Positions 11,182 to 21,901 of a stretch of 64,000 nucleotides of DNA are shown here, in pieces (the stretch's first letter is position 1; each line of letters opens with the position of its first letter). Under the pieces are notes generated by a model that saw only the letters and a program-made list of their open reading frames with translations, was not told the DNA's origin and ran no database searches. Position numbers and translations under genes: made by a program. The DNA is taken from assembly GCA_022113835.1 (NCBI GenBank), contig JAILWY010000010.1:15383501-15447500 (forward strand), written 5' to 3'. This DNA is from Atopsyche davidsoni (lineage: Eukaryota; Arthropoda; Insecta; Trichoptera; Hydrobiosidae).

Positions 11182-11392
11182 CCCAGACATTGCCCCTTCC
11201 GACTACTATTTGTTTTCGTCGATGACGCAAGCTCTTGAAGGTCAGCACTTCCGCTATTTTGAAGAAGTCCAAAATTTGATCGATTCGTGGATCGGAGCAA
11301 AAGACACATTGTTTTTTCGAGATGGTTTCCGAAAATTGCCAGAAAGATGGGAAAAAGTAGTGGCTAGCGATGGACAATACTTTGAAAACTGA
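11182..11392 (+). pseudogene. Mariner transposase, C-terminal fragment
   Basis: A 70-codon uninterrupted frame reading SPDIAPSDYYLFSSMTQALE, then FEEVQNLIDSWI and LPERWEKVVASDGQYFE. This is the end of a mauritiana-like mariner transposase: the DYYLF segment carries the last catalytic aspartate of the DD34D triad, and WEKVVASDGQYFE is the classic C-terminus. The upstream two thirds with the first two aspartates are missing. The fragment abuts a family A foldback and has an inverted partner at 20913-21062 with the same flank, so it was copied together with its surroundings. Confidence 0.88.
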
Positions 11393-11531
11393 ACATAAAT
11401 CATTTTTTTAACAATAAAGCGTCAATCTTTAAAAACAATCCAATATAGCTTATTTGTAATAAATATAAATTTCAAATTGTACGTAAAGTCTTTTGCTGAA
11501 AAAACATATGGATTTTCACATCAGTCATTGA

Positions 11532-11951
11532 GGATTTGCAGTCGCAGAGTCGATACGAGATGGAAAAATGTAATAAATAAATTATAAAACTTTTTAGGCG
11601 GGACTGGATATTTTTTCAAAGTCATATATCTTACGATTTCCGTTGTCTCCTGAGATGGTTTTTAGAAATAAAGTGCAATTTTATAACAGCTTCAATTCTA
11701 TGTTCCATCCTCCAATTTTTATAACATGATAGGTTGGCGAAACCGGTCACCAATTGAATTACCATGTGTATGCGAAGTTTTTGAATACAGAATTGAAGCA
11801 GTTATAAAAATGCACTCTCTTTCTAAAGATCATCTCCGTAATAAACGTTAATCGGAAGATATGTTAACATGAAAGAAAGAAAAAAAAGGATTATTAAAAA
11901 ATTTTATTTTTTCCCATCCTGTATCCACAGTGCGACTGTGCGGCTGCAAAT
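11532..11951. repeat. Family A foldback element
   Basis: Inverted arms of about 180 bp run from GGATTTGCAGTCGCAGAGTC to CAGCTTCAATTCTATGTTC and from GAATACAGAATTGAAGCAG back to a GCAAATCC end. They surround a linker of about 75 bp containing GGTTGGCGAAACCGGTCACC. Arm identity is clearly below 100%, so the hairpin is not young. No coding region. Confidence 0.75.
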
Positions 11952-12429
11952 CCTATACGAAAAAATCCCACGAAAAAGATAAAACAATGTCAATAAGTTC
12001 ACATGAGAATTTTGTTTGATCTCTGGGATCGGTAATTAAAACTTTATCTTGAAACATAAATACTAAAATCTAAATGTCAAAAATTGCTTAAACATTTTTC
12101 CTGAAAAAACATTTGGATCTTCACCTCGGTCATTGAGGACTTGCATTCGGCATAGTCGCATTTTGAACGCGAGTTGGAAAAAATGAGATAAATAAATAAT
12201 AAAACTCATAGTCGGGACGGAAAGTTCTTTTTTAAGGTCATATATTTTTCGATTTCCGTCGATTACTCAAATGTTCATTAGGAATGCAGTGAATTTTTAT
12301 AACAGCTTTAAATCTGATTATTATTATTAAAACACGACGATTGATCCCGTTGGAATATAAATATAAATGAAAATAAAAACAAAGGTCAAGAATGAATGTG
12401 CTGTCGTCACTCGACACTGTATTAATCAA

Positions 12430-13150
12430 CTCGTGTGATGGGGCTGGTCGTTATGCAAACGACAGATTATTTACTAATTTATAACTCTACGCCACGATAA
12501 AGATAATCTTTAAGTTTTCGAAACTTTCGGGTTTAATTTGATTACAAAACAATTGTACACTCCATGGGAAATCGATTCGTATTTGAAGATCAAATATGGA
12601 AAGTGATGAAACCTGTCACGCCGAATTCTGTGTTTCCATACATCCGTGGCACTATCTGCTTCCCTAATACCTGGCAGCCGATCGCAGCGAGGACGGGACT
12701 GGCGGCCACCTCATTCCGATAAAACGGCGGCTCTAACAGCTCACCTCCCTCAGAGGACTGCTCTCCTAATACTCTCGGCTAGATTATATTTCGAAAAATG
12801 ACAGGTCATGTCGAATGGCCACTGTTTTCATCATTTTCCATATTTGATACTCAACTACGAAATAAACTACCACGGAGAGTACAATTGTTTTGTAATCAAA
12901 TTGAAGCCGGAAGCTTTGATAACCTAAAGAATATGTTATATGAAGCGTGCAGTATAAAATTAGTAGATAATTTGTCATTTGAATTATGACCGGCCACATC
13001 GTAGTGTCGTGTGACGTCGGCCGAATGCGTTTGCATTCGTGACCTTATGGGGTGTTTGGCGCATTTATTCAAATGATCACAGTATCAGGATGAGTTAAAA
13101 AATAATTCATAAAATCAACCTCGCTTTGTATTTAAGTTTTTTTCAAGGGT
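12430..13150. repeat. Family B foldback element
   Basis: Two inverted arms (inner parts 12440-12600 and 12790-13000) flank a GC-richer linker (12610-12780) that ends in CTCTCGGCTAGATTATATTT. The right arm continues outward through GACCTTATGGGGTGTTTGGCGC to the terminal-type motif CCTCGCTTTGTATTTAAG. Reading outward from the linker, the right arm has a 63-codon frame with WPLFSSFSIFDTQLRNKLPR; I do not recognise the protein family. Confidence 0.75.
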
Positions 13151-14217
13151 TCAAACGTTTAAGATATAAAAGGGGGAAACTCCCATAGACTCTCTGCCCA
13201 TAGACTTGCAACAGGGTGCAGCTTTCCTATAATTTTTCCTATAATTTTCCTATAGTGAGAAATGAAAAAATTCCTATCTTAATTGATATAATCAATATTT
13301 TCGGCAGAGAGTGCTCGGTGGAATTCCATTTTAATGTTTTAAATGAAACTCTTTAGTGATTTTCTCACAAGTTATGTTCTTCTCGGTTTTTTTGTTTGTT
13401 TAAATATACGGTGGTTCATAGCACTGAAGTGTGAAAGATGTGCAGCTTTAGTGGAGCCGACCTGCGCCACTATCTGGAGCCCCGATACTCTCTCGTACAA
13501 TAAATATTGTTGCTAAAAATACTGGCCGCTGCGCAGGACGGTGGTTACGAATTCCCGGTGCACTTCATGCTGCCCTGGTAGAAATTTAAGCTTCAGACAA
13601 TATTTCGCAGACTAGGTAGGTAGGTAGGTAAACAGATAAAGCAATTGATTTTAATTTTTCCTTGTCTTCCGACGAGAACGATCGCACTTGACGGAGTACA
13701 GATTTGAAGCTATTATAAAAATGCACATTATTTATATAGGACATCTCAGGAATCGACGTAAATCTGGAGATATGTGGACTAGAACGATTTTTTTTCCGTT
13801 CCGATTATTATTGTTAATACATTTTATTATATATTTCAACTGAAATCGGGGTTATCGATAATGTTGAAAAACAGAACCGCAGCTGTTATAACACGGCACA
13901 ATACCTAAAAATCGACATTACAAGACTAGCCATAAATCAGAAGAAATGTTAATTTTCAATGTAAACATATAGATTTTACTATTCTTTATATTCCGACGGG
14001 AACAATCGCCCTTATGTGAATACAAATTTGAAGCTGCTATTAAAATGCACTTTGTTTCTAAAGAACATCTCAGTTGTCGACGTAAATCTGGAGATATGTG
14101 AACGATTATTATTATTATTTAAACATTCGTTTTTATGTTTAAGAATTTTTGTATCATATTTCATTTGATATTGAGATCAATTTGAATGTTGCTTTGTTTC
14201 ATTAAATATTTTTTTAT

Positions 14218-14562
14218 GAGTTTTTGTTCATATGGCGCAAATTCCTTCTTCCAATGCCTCTTTTTCCTTCGATTTTTCATTGGACAATCAGCTGAAGGAT
14301 TCCATACTTGTTGTTGAGAAAAGTGTGTCAATGATTGCAGACCTTTCACTTGTTCACCAACGTCAAGAGTTCCCTTTCTTTGCGCATTCTGTGAAAGAGC
14401 CTCTCGCGTGTGACGCGGTCAAGCCATGGTATCTCCATGGATTCTCCTATACAGCTGCATTTCAAACGCTTTGTGTCTTCACGTAGTAGCGGTCTTGAGT
14501 GTCCAGGCTTCAACTCCATTAAGGAGAACTGAGACGACACAACACTTAGTGAATCTCCATCG
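14218..14562 (-). pseudogene. RTE-like reverse transcriptase C-terminal relic (block II)
   Basis: Minus-strand copy of the relic at 1165-1509, with the same frameshift after GVEAWTLKTATT and the same in-frame stops. Here the stretch before KIEGKRGIGRR carries an extra stop (QGK replaced by Q-stop-K), as in copy III. Confidence 0.75.
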
Positions 14563-14759
14563 AGATTTAAATAAATATGAACAATAAAATAGACACAATC
14601 TCTCAAATTTAAGTAACGATAAAAATATATATTGATGCGAAATTCCACATCGAAAATGGAAAGTGGAAATAACAAAACAAAATATCACACAGCTACATTT
14701 AGAAAAATAATACTTTTAGTTAAGGTAATAAAAGTAAACATTTCAATAAAATTCCACGT

Positions 14760-15040
14760 TCCGGGGCGTGCGTCCGTCGGAAGTATCAAGACGGATCAGG
14801 GTAGGAGAATGCGTCCTGGTAAACGGCGCATGCCATTCAAACTGCGGCAGGATACGCGTATTGGTGCAGTGCACCTCCACACCCCCTGACGTCACCGGCC
14901 AGGTTGCGGAGCTAAATCTCTCGGTTCATGGCACCCTTCAGGCATCGTACTGCCCTGGTCGCTCGCCGTCTTTGTTCTGTCGAGGAATCGCGTCGAGAAT
15001 TCGGATCCATCCGTTTTGTTACTTCGAGTGTTTTTAATGA
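14760..15040 (+). repeat. GC-rich module (block II)
   Basis: Inverted counterpart of 690-980; nearly identical to 23439-23722 in the opposite orientation. Confidence 0.8.
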
Positions 15041-15910
15041 AAGAAAACAGAATTATCGCTAAAAGCCATAATCCTTATATAACTATGAAGTTTGGTTATT
15101 AATATAAAATTATTTATTTTCGAACTAGATTGTTTTTTTCGGTTTTGATTTTTGGGGCATTGAGAGACTTCACACTAATACTGATATTCTGCCATATTTC
15201 CGTTGCCAATCGTGTTTAAAGTGAGAAAATATCTAATCAACTCATATTGTTGGCTATCAGAATGTCAATCGATACACTCTGCAAGCTCTTGGCATCAAAT
15301 ATCAATGTTGACATTTTAATTTCTTTATTCTTTATATTCCGACGGGAATAATCGTCTTTAATTGAATACGAATTTGAAGCTGTTTTACTTTTATGGAAAC
15401 GAGATGGGAAAAAATAAAATGTATCAATAATATAACTCTTATAACTTGAAAGGTTGGTGAAACCGGTCACCAATAAAGTTAGCATGTATATGTAAATTCG
15501 TTGAATACAGAATTGAAGCTGTAATAAAAATGCACTTTCTTTCTAAAGATCATCTCAGGAAAACACGTAAATCAGAAGATATGTAAACTTAAAAAAATAT
15601 ATTTTTTATACATTTTATTTTTTCCCATCTCGTATCCAAAGTGCGACACTGCGACTGCAAATCTTCAATGACTGATGTGAAGGTCCATATATTTACTCAC
15701 GAAAAAGTTTGAGCGACTTTTGACATTGAGATTTAGTATTTAAATAAGAAATTATTGTGATTTATAACAAAGTTATGTGTATTATTTGAAAATGTGTCAA
15801 TATGTCATAAGAACTGATGTCATTTCATTTGTTTACTTTTAAAACTGTTTTTGGTCCCTAGGGTCGGTAAGTGAAACATTAACTTAAACATTAAATACTT
15901 AATCTATATG

Positions 15911-16431
15911 TCAAATGTTGCTAAAACTTTTTTAAGCATGTTTCGACAAAAATACGTGAATTTGTAACAAGCTGAGTGCAGATCAAGTGTACCGGCGCGG
16001 CGCAACGCAAACAAACAAAGGTGTACAAGTTTTGTCTCGTCAAAATCAAATCTATAAAAGGCAGGGATTGCTCTTCTGATGCCTTATTGTTTTTGTATGC
16101 TTGGTCAATTGGTTTTTTTCGGATTACGATGCGATCGCGTTCCTGTCGTAATGTATTGAAATGTGTTTAATTACCGACCCTTAAGTAAAGTCAAAAGTGA
16201 AATCAAAAAGTGATTTAAAATAAGTGTCTTATAGAAAATTGGTTAAATAAGTATCTTATAAGTAAATTCAAAGTGTTAAATGTAACGTGTCTGAAAATCA
16301 TAAATTATAACAAAATTTGTAAACGAAGTTTGGAAAAAAGGAATAGTGTTTGAAATTAATTAATATATAGTCCACCGAGGGCTCATGAACTTTGGCGATT
16401 CATGCAAACCTGGTCCCCGTAGCAAATAGAA
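15911..16431. other. Leader region of the hAT relic, no feature resolved
   Basis: Sequence unique within the window between the end of block II and the hAT transposase relic. It has a short GC-rich patch (CGGCGCGGCGCAACGC, near 15990) and is probably the 5' non-coding part of the hAT element. I could not identify a terminal inverted repeat or target duplication. Confidence 0.4.
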
Positions 16432-18197
16432 ATGTCTGAAACCAAGAAGATATGTCGGCAGTATAGTATTGAGTATTTGAAATATGGATTTACGCAATCT
16501 CTAACAAACCAATTATTATTATTATGTGTCTAATTAGCCAAAAAGTGTTTTCAAATGAAGCCCATGAAGCCTTCTAGAATTCAAGAGCATTTAATTATAG
16601 CACATGCTGATAAAAAGGACAAAGATTATCCTATTTTCTAGAACTTCACAAGAAATATTTATAACATCCAACAATATTAAACCTTTTTCCATCGTGTTCT
16701 AAACAAGATGATGATGGACTACGAGCTTCATATAATATTTCATTATTAATCGCAAAAGTGGGAAAGCCACACCCAATTGGTGAGGAATTAATAATGCCAG
16801 CAATCAAAGAGGTACTCGAAACTGTTCTCCATCATAAGGCGCCATCAGAAATCATGAAAAAAAATTCTTTGATTAATAATACAGTGCAAAGAAGAAATAT
16901 GAAATGGCTTAAGACATTGAACTATCGTTATGTGATTACTTAAAAACTTCCAAATTTTCCATTCAACTCGATGAATCAACTTCATCAAATAACGAGGCAC
17001 TACTCTTGGCTTTCGTCCGATACATAAAATATGAAAAAAATTATCAAGAGTTATTATTTGCAGAAAATTTGGAAACCGATACAAAGGGAGAATCCATATT
17101 TAATACCATGCACGATTTTTTCCAAGAGAAAGAAATTCCCATTCAAAATATTTTGTCAGTTGCTACAGATGGTGCTCCAGCAATGACGGGGCGTCATAAG
17201 AGTTTCATAGCGAACTTAAAACAAGCAATACCAAATGTACTCGCTGTACATTGTGTTATTCATCGTCATCACTAAAAATCTTAATGAACGCCTCCACACG
17301 TCACTCCATTACGTTATTAGAGCAATCAACAAAATAAGAAGCAATTCATTAAATGACAGATTATTTGGGCAACTTTGTAGTGATAATGATGAAGACTATA
17401 ATCGCTTGCTGCTGCACACAGAAGTACGATGGCTCTCGTAAAGCGTTTGTCTGAGTCGCTTTTTCAATCTATTTGACTCAGTACTGGACTTCCTTGAAAA
17501 CAGAGACGATGAGATGCGTGGAAATTTGATTACGTCAAAAAATGACATCGCTCATTTGACAGACCTTTTTAAATCATTTAATGATGTTAATTTACAATTG
17601 CAATGTGACGAACTGAATTTAATAAAAAAAAAACGTGTCATAGCTGCATTTGTGGGAAAACTTCTTCTATTCAAACGGAATCTTGGAAGAGGTGAATACA
17701 GCCACTTTCCAACATTATCAGTACTGTCGGTAAAACAAGAAGATTTACTTACTTACTGTCAACACTTGGACGCTCTTCATGCTGATTTTACAGAGTGATT
17801 CCGGAATATTTTAAATATGAATATACCAAGCTGGGTTTTAGACCCTTTCGCAAATGCAGATACAGCAGAATCATTAAATTTGGAAGAAGAACTCATAGAA
17901 CTCACAACTTATGAAGAATTGATAGTAAAATTCAGAAATGGATACCAAGAGTTCTGGCTCCAAAAACCAATATCAGCTCTCTACCCTGGATTATGGGAAA
18001 TAGTACAGAAAATTTTAATTGCTTTTCTTTCGACATATTTGGCTGAGCGTGGGTTTAGTGCAGTAGCTAATTTACTATCTAAGAAAAGGAATAAACTGCA
18101 AATCACCGAGCGAAGTGATTTGCGACTGATGTTAACCAAACTGAAACCTGATATTAACAAATTGTTAAAACTCCACCAGCCTCAACCATCTCATTGA
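16432..18197 (+). pseudogene. ZBED-type hAT transposase, decayed
   Basis: A nearly full-length but broken transposase of the ZBED5/SCAND3-like hAT group. Remains of a BED zinc finger lie near 16510-16620 (KPSRIQEHLIIAHADKK). The catalytic core follows with FSIQLDEST (first Asp, about 16960), SVATDGAPAMTGRHKSF (second Asp, about 17160) and AVHCVIHR. The dimerisation region at 17817-18197 is an intact 126-codon frame with LSTYLAERGFSAVANLLSKK, where the Glu of AERGFS is the expected third acidic residue. Several frameshifts and stops break the frame between about 16510 and 17810, so no functional enzyme can be made. It sits in the spacer of the copy II/III inverted repeat. Confidence 0.9.
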
Positions 18198-18643
18198 TAT
18201 TTGTTTTTTATTGAATAATGTTGTTTTTTTTAATTATATTTTTTACTAATTTTGATAGTTGAGTTATAATTTGTTTCTAACACATTGTATGCTTTTTATT
18301 TGAATTACATCATTTCATTATAACATGACTGCATTTTTGATTAAAACCCTCTGCTACGACCACGAGAAGCATGATTACTTGATTAGATAGAGAGAGAGAG
18401 AGAAATAAAGATTTGATTTGGTTTGGTATTAATTTATGCCAAGGCAACAGCCAAATGGCAATTTACATCATATACAAAATCATAACATAGAATATAACTA
18501 AATCATTGAATCAACAAAAATAACAATAAAAAATAGCTTATTGATTTTTGTGAAGACCGTGTCACAGGAAGTACGATTTTTCCTATACAGGTTTGATTGA
18601 TTGATAATGATTAAGTACATTTTTTCAAATATTGAAAATTGAT
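18198..18643. other. 3' region of hAT relic with (GA)n tract
   Basis: AT-rich sequence with a short GA microsatellite at 18390-18403. A string TTTATGCCAAGGCAACAGCC follows, which loosely resembles 3' ends of insect short retroposons; I would not classify it. No terminal inverted repeat seen. Confidence 0.4.
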
Positions 18644-18799
18644 TAAAGAAACTCTTAGAAAAATATCATCGTGATTTTTGTGGGATTTGAACCCACATCC
18701 CCAGTTGGCATAATTGGTAATGCACCGGCCATGTAAGCTTGGGGTGTGGGTTCGAATCCCACACAAATCACGATGATATTTTTCTAAGAGTTTCTTTAA
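18644..18799. repeat. Hairpin with 59-bp inverted arms
   Basis: 18644-18702 and 18741-18799 are near-perfect inverted repeats (AAAGAAACTCTTAGAAAAAT against ATTTTTCTAAGAGTTTCTTT at the outer ends) around a 38-bp loop. Each arm carries a tRNA-type B box, facing opposite ways. Confidence 0.9.
18699..18770 (+). pseudogene. tRNA-like sequence (Thr-TGT-like), not functional
   Basis: Read as a tRNA it has T8 at 18706, a D-stem GCAT/ATGC with GG in the loop, an anticodon arm CCGGC-CATGTAA-GCTTG (one mismatch), and a perfect T-arm GTGGG-TTCGAAT-CCCAC. Loop position gives anticodon TGT, as in tRNA-Thr. Against function: A in place of the invariant T33, and the first seven bases do not pair with the 3' acceptor strand. 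Both Pol III boxes (TGGCATAATTGG and GGTTCGAATCC) look intact, so it is best read as a tRNA-derived repeat or pseudogene. Confidence 0.6.
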
Positions 18800-19060
18800 G
18801 TGCGGTGATAGCAAATTCGAGTTTTTTGACCATTTGCTTGTACCTATTGCGAAAAATTAATTAATTTAATTGTCACTTTTTTTTTCATTGTCAATAGTTG
18901 ATTTTTTTACAGAGTATTGAGAAAACTATAAATTATATTTATCTATTTTTTATTATTTTATTAACGTCCATTTTCAGGGTAAAATAAAATCTTGAAGATG
19001 TTGAAAAGTTCGATAAAATGACGACTTTCAAAACCAAAATTTATTAAAGATCATTTTTCG
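18800..19060. repeat. Family F AT-rich element, half copy
   Basis: Matches 41520-41660 directly (ACGTCCATTTTCAGGGTAAA, then AAATCTTGAAGATGTTGAAA) and 49040-49180 inverted. The outer part GAGTTTTTTGACCATTTGCT matches the complement of about 41945-41970. It stops where a family B linker begins. Confidence 0.7.
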
Positions 19061-19500
19061 AAATATAATCTAGCCGAGAGTATTAGGAGAGCAGTTCCCT
19101 GAGGAGGTGAGCTGTTAGAGCCGCCGATTTATCGGAATGAGGTGGCCGCCAGCGCTTGCAGTCAACTGCTGCCAGGTATTAGGGAAGCAGATAGTGCCAC
19201 GGATGTATGGACACACAGGATTCGGCTTGACAGCTCATGGCAGATGGCCTCTGTTTTCATCATTTTCCATATTTGATCCTCCACTACGAAATAAATTCCC
19301 ATGGAGAGTACAATTGTTTTGTAATCAAATTAAACCCGAAAGTTTGGAGAACGTAAAGATTATCTTAATCGAGGCGTAGAGTTTTAAATTAGTGAATAAT
19401 TTGTCGTTTGCATTGTGACCGGCCCAATCACATGAGTAGATTATTATTCTGCCGTGCGACGTTGACCGAATGCGCTTGCATTCGTCACCTTATGGAGTAG
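19060..19500 (+). repeat. Family B linker and right arm
   Basis: Starts at CGAAATATAATCTAGCCGAG, carries the CAGCGCTTGCAGTCAACTGC version of the linker, and runs through the outward frame with WPLFSSFSIFDPPLRNKFPW to CGTCACCTTATGG. The left arm is missing; its place is taken by the family F half copy. Confidence 0.7.
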
Positions 19501-19504
19501 ATTA

Positions 19505-20135
19505 GATATTTTCATGTTTTAATACGATTGGCCTCGGAAATTCAGTAGAATAACCGTACATAGTGAGTCTCCCCATGCCCCAAAAATCACAAAAGATAAA
19601 ATAATCAAGAGTAAAAAGTATGTCCCGTCCCGACTTGTGTTATTATTTTTATAAAATTTATTTGTTCCTATATCGTATCCTTATTGCGACTATGCGACTG
19701 CAAATCCTTACTGAGTGGTGTGAAGGTCCTTATACATTTTTACGAAAAAGTTTGAGCGATCTTAGACATTGAAATTAAGTATTTTAATAAAAAAATATTG
19801 TGGTTGCAATGACAGAGATATGTACGAGCGTACTCGTATGTGTATCTTTGGTAAAAATATCAATATGTCATTAGAACTGATATCATTTCATTGGTTCACA
19901 TAAGAACATTGATCTCTGGGTTCGATAATTGAAACTTTATCAAGCAATTTGAGTTGATTAGATATTTTCTTGTTTTAAATTGCAATTGGCCCCGGAAATT
20001 CAATAGAATATCCATACATAGTGTGAAGTCTTCCATGCCCCAGAAATCAAAACATAAATTAAAAAATCAAGATCGAAAAAAAATAATCTTATTGTAATAA
20101 CCAAACTTCATAGGCATATAAGGATTATAACCTTA
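19505..20135. repeat. Mosaic of ATGCCCC modules and an inverted family A arm
   Basis: Two direct copies of the module with AATTCAGTAGAATAACCGTA or AATTCAATAGAATATCCATA, each ending in ATGCCCC (19505-19590 and 19950-20045), flank an inverted arm with TTGAGCGATCTTAGACATTG and a spacer with TGTCATTAGAACTGATATCA. No gene. Confidence 0.65.
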
Positions 20136-20139
20136 CTTA

Positions 20140-20850
20140 TAGTTGTACTTAAAGTTAAAGTTTCAATTATCGACCACAGAGAGCAAAATTAGTGTTATAT
20201 GTAAACTAATGAAATGATGTCAGTTCTTATGACATTTTGACACCAAAAATACATAATCACAATAATTTATTAACAAAATACATAATCTCAATGTCTTATG
20301 TCGCTCAAACTTTTTCCTGAAAAAATATATATGGAACTTCTCATCAGTCATTGAGGATTTGCTGTCACAGAGTCGCACATGGATACGAGATGAGAAAAAT
20401 ATAATGCATAAAAAACTATTTTTTTCAAGTTAACATATCTTCCGATTAACGTTGATTACGGAGATGATCTTTAGAAAGAGAGTGCATTTTTATAACAGCT
20501 TCAATTCTGTATTCAAAAACTTCGCATACACATGGTAATTCAATTGGTGACCGGTTTCGCCAACCTATCATCTTACAAAAATTGGAGGATGGAACATAGA
20601 ATTGAAGCTGTTATAAAATTGCACTTTATTTCTAAAAACCATCTCAGGAGACAACGGAAATCGTAAGATATATGACTTTGAAAAAATATCCCGTCCCGCC
20701 TAAAAAATTTTATAATTTATTTATTACATTTTTCCATCTCGTATCAATAATGCGACTCTGCGACTGCAAATCCTTAATGACTGATGTGAAAATCCATATG
20801 TATTTTCAGTAAAAAACTTTACGTACAATTTGAAATTTATATTTATTACA
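20140..20850 (+). repeat. Spacer and family A foldback element
   Basis: A spacer module (AATGATGTCAGTTCTTATGA) leads into a complete foldback. The left arm runs from GTCATTGAGGATTTGCTGTC to CAGCTTCAATTCTGTATTC, the linker carries GGTGACCGGTTTCGCCAACC, and the right arm ends GACTGCAAATCCTTAATGAC. Inverted partner of 11510-11998. Confidence 0.75.
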
Positions 20851-20912
20851 AATAAGCTTTAATGGATTGTTTTTAAAGATTGACGCTTTATTGTAAAAAA
20901 ATTGTTTTATGT

Positions 20913-21062
20913 TCAGTTTTCAAAGTATTGTCCATCGCTAGCCACTACTTTTCCCCATCTTTCTGGCAATTTTCGGAAACCATCTCGAAAAAACAATGTG
21001 TCTTTTGCTCCGATCCACGAATCGATCAAATTTTGGACTTCTTCAAAATAGCGGAAGTGCTC
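20913..21062 (-). pseudogene. Mariner transposase C-terminal fragment (second copy)
   Basis: Minus-strand frame with FEEVQNLIDSWI and WGKVVASDGQYFEN-like residues before the stop at 20913-20915, almost the same as 11243-11392. It is shorter on its N-terminal side, so the segment with the last catalytic aspartate is lost. Its flank on the family A side matches the 11.4-kb copy base for base over long runs, showing co-duplication. Confidence 0.85.
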
Positions 21063-21490
21063 ATTAATAAAAAAATAATTTCTATTATATTACAAGTTTT
21101 CAAATGAAAACATTATATTCGAAAAAGATGTAACCATTTCAACAAATATAATTGAAAGTTGAAATATAAATAATATATGTATATTCGTCAAAATATGTAT
21201 TCTATGTTATTACATAGAATACATATTTTGACAATCTTATTAGATTGAACAATGTATTTTTTTAAAATAAATATCTACTGCTATTTTCATAAAATATGTG
21301 ATTCCATTTTACAGTTTTGTGTATTATCTTCATAAACGAAAGTTTGTATTGAGTTGTGATTGGAAAGTTGTTTTAACAAACATAATATAATATTGACTGA
21401 TTAGTCATCTCATAACTCTTTGACTATTTCAATCATATACATAACACATTATAAACTAAGCAGATTTCACTCAACAATAATTGAACATGA
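21063..21490. other. AT-rich stretch with one perfect hairpin
   Basis: No coding signal. The only structure is a perfect 21-bp inverted repeat with a 4-nt loop at 21187-21232. Confidence 0.6.
21187..21232. repeat. Perfect 21-bp hairpin
   Basis: GTCAAAATATGTATTCTATG is followed by a TTATTA-centred turn and its exact complement, giving 21 paired bases and a TATT loop. AT-rich and short; no sign that it is a transcribed small RNA. Confidence 0.9.
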
Positions 21491-21499
21491 TTAAACTTT

Positions 21500-21740
21500 T
21501 CAATAAAATTCCACGTTCCGGGGCGTGCGCTCGGAGGAAGTATCGCGACGGATCAGGGTAGGAGAAAGCGTCCTGGTAAACGGCGCATGCATTTCAAACT
21601 GCGGCGGACGCTTGCATAACACAGGCAAGGTTACGTGACGCTAGCCCTCGTTTCAGAACACCCTTCAGGCATCATCCTCCCCTGGTCGCGCGCTGTATGC
21701 GATGTTCTATCAATGAACTGCTTGGAGTGTACAGATCGGT
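21500..21740 (+). repeat. GC-rich module, diverged
   Basis: Starts GGGGCGTGCGCTCGGAGGAA and ends CCCCTGGTCGCGCGCTGTAT. It lacks the CACCCCCTGACGTCACCGG core of other copies. Confidence 0.7.
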
Positions 21741-21901
21741 GAGCGGTCACAATTATAAAATCCATTCTTTATATCATTTCGAGTGTTTTGGTGAGAAAAA
21801 TTCAAAAATAATCGCTAAGAACCATGATCCCTATGGCTACGAAGTGCGGTTATAATATCCTATGAATATGCTTACATCGTATCTTCTTCTATCACTTCTC
21901 T

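Larger units (their letters stand above)
11470..14572 (-). repeat. Inverted single-copy relative of the 3.5-kb tandem unit
   Basis: Read on the minus strand this segment matches about 52440-55560 of the tandem array in order: RTE-like relic, arm modules, tail-like module, family B foldback, arm module and family A foldback. It shares unit-specific details such as the linker sequence CCCGTCCTCGCTGCGATCGG, which differs from copy III at 25340-26200. It covers about 3.1 of the 3.52 kb of a unit. Confidence 0.8.
13385..15910 (-). repeat. Composite repeat block, copy II (inverted)
   Basis: Inverted match to copy I (position sum 15727) and copy III (position sum about 38476). Its outer edge at 15910 coincides with the inner edge of copy III at 22566. 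Homology to copy III continues leftward through the family B element to about 12430, making an inverted-repeat arm of about 3.4 kb. Confidence 0.9.

Noticed and set aside
14768..15037. 89-residue frame (starts MRPSEVSRRIRVGECV) in the GC-rich module as a secreted or DNA-binding protein
   Set aside because: High GC content alone keeps frames open on both strands here; diverged module copies change the frame with indels, and no start context or neighbour supports a gene.
13385..15910. LTR retrotransposon with blocks I and II or III as LTRs
   Set aside because: No tRNA primer site, no polypurine tract, no gag/pol between the blocks, blocks are in mixed orientation and contain non-LTR relics.
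18699..18770. Functional tRNA-Thr gene
   Set aside because: T33 is replaced by A and the 5' acceptor strand does not pair with the 3' strand.
21187..21232. microRNA precursor
   Set aside because: Only 46 nt, perfect pairing, very AT-rich and no flanking basal stem; it looks like a random or TE-derived palindrome.
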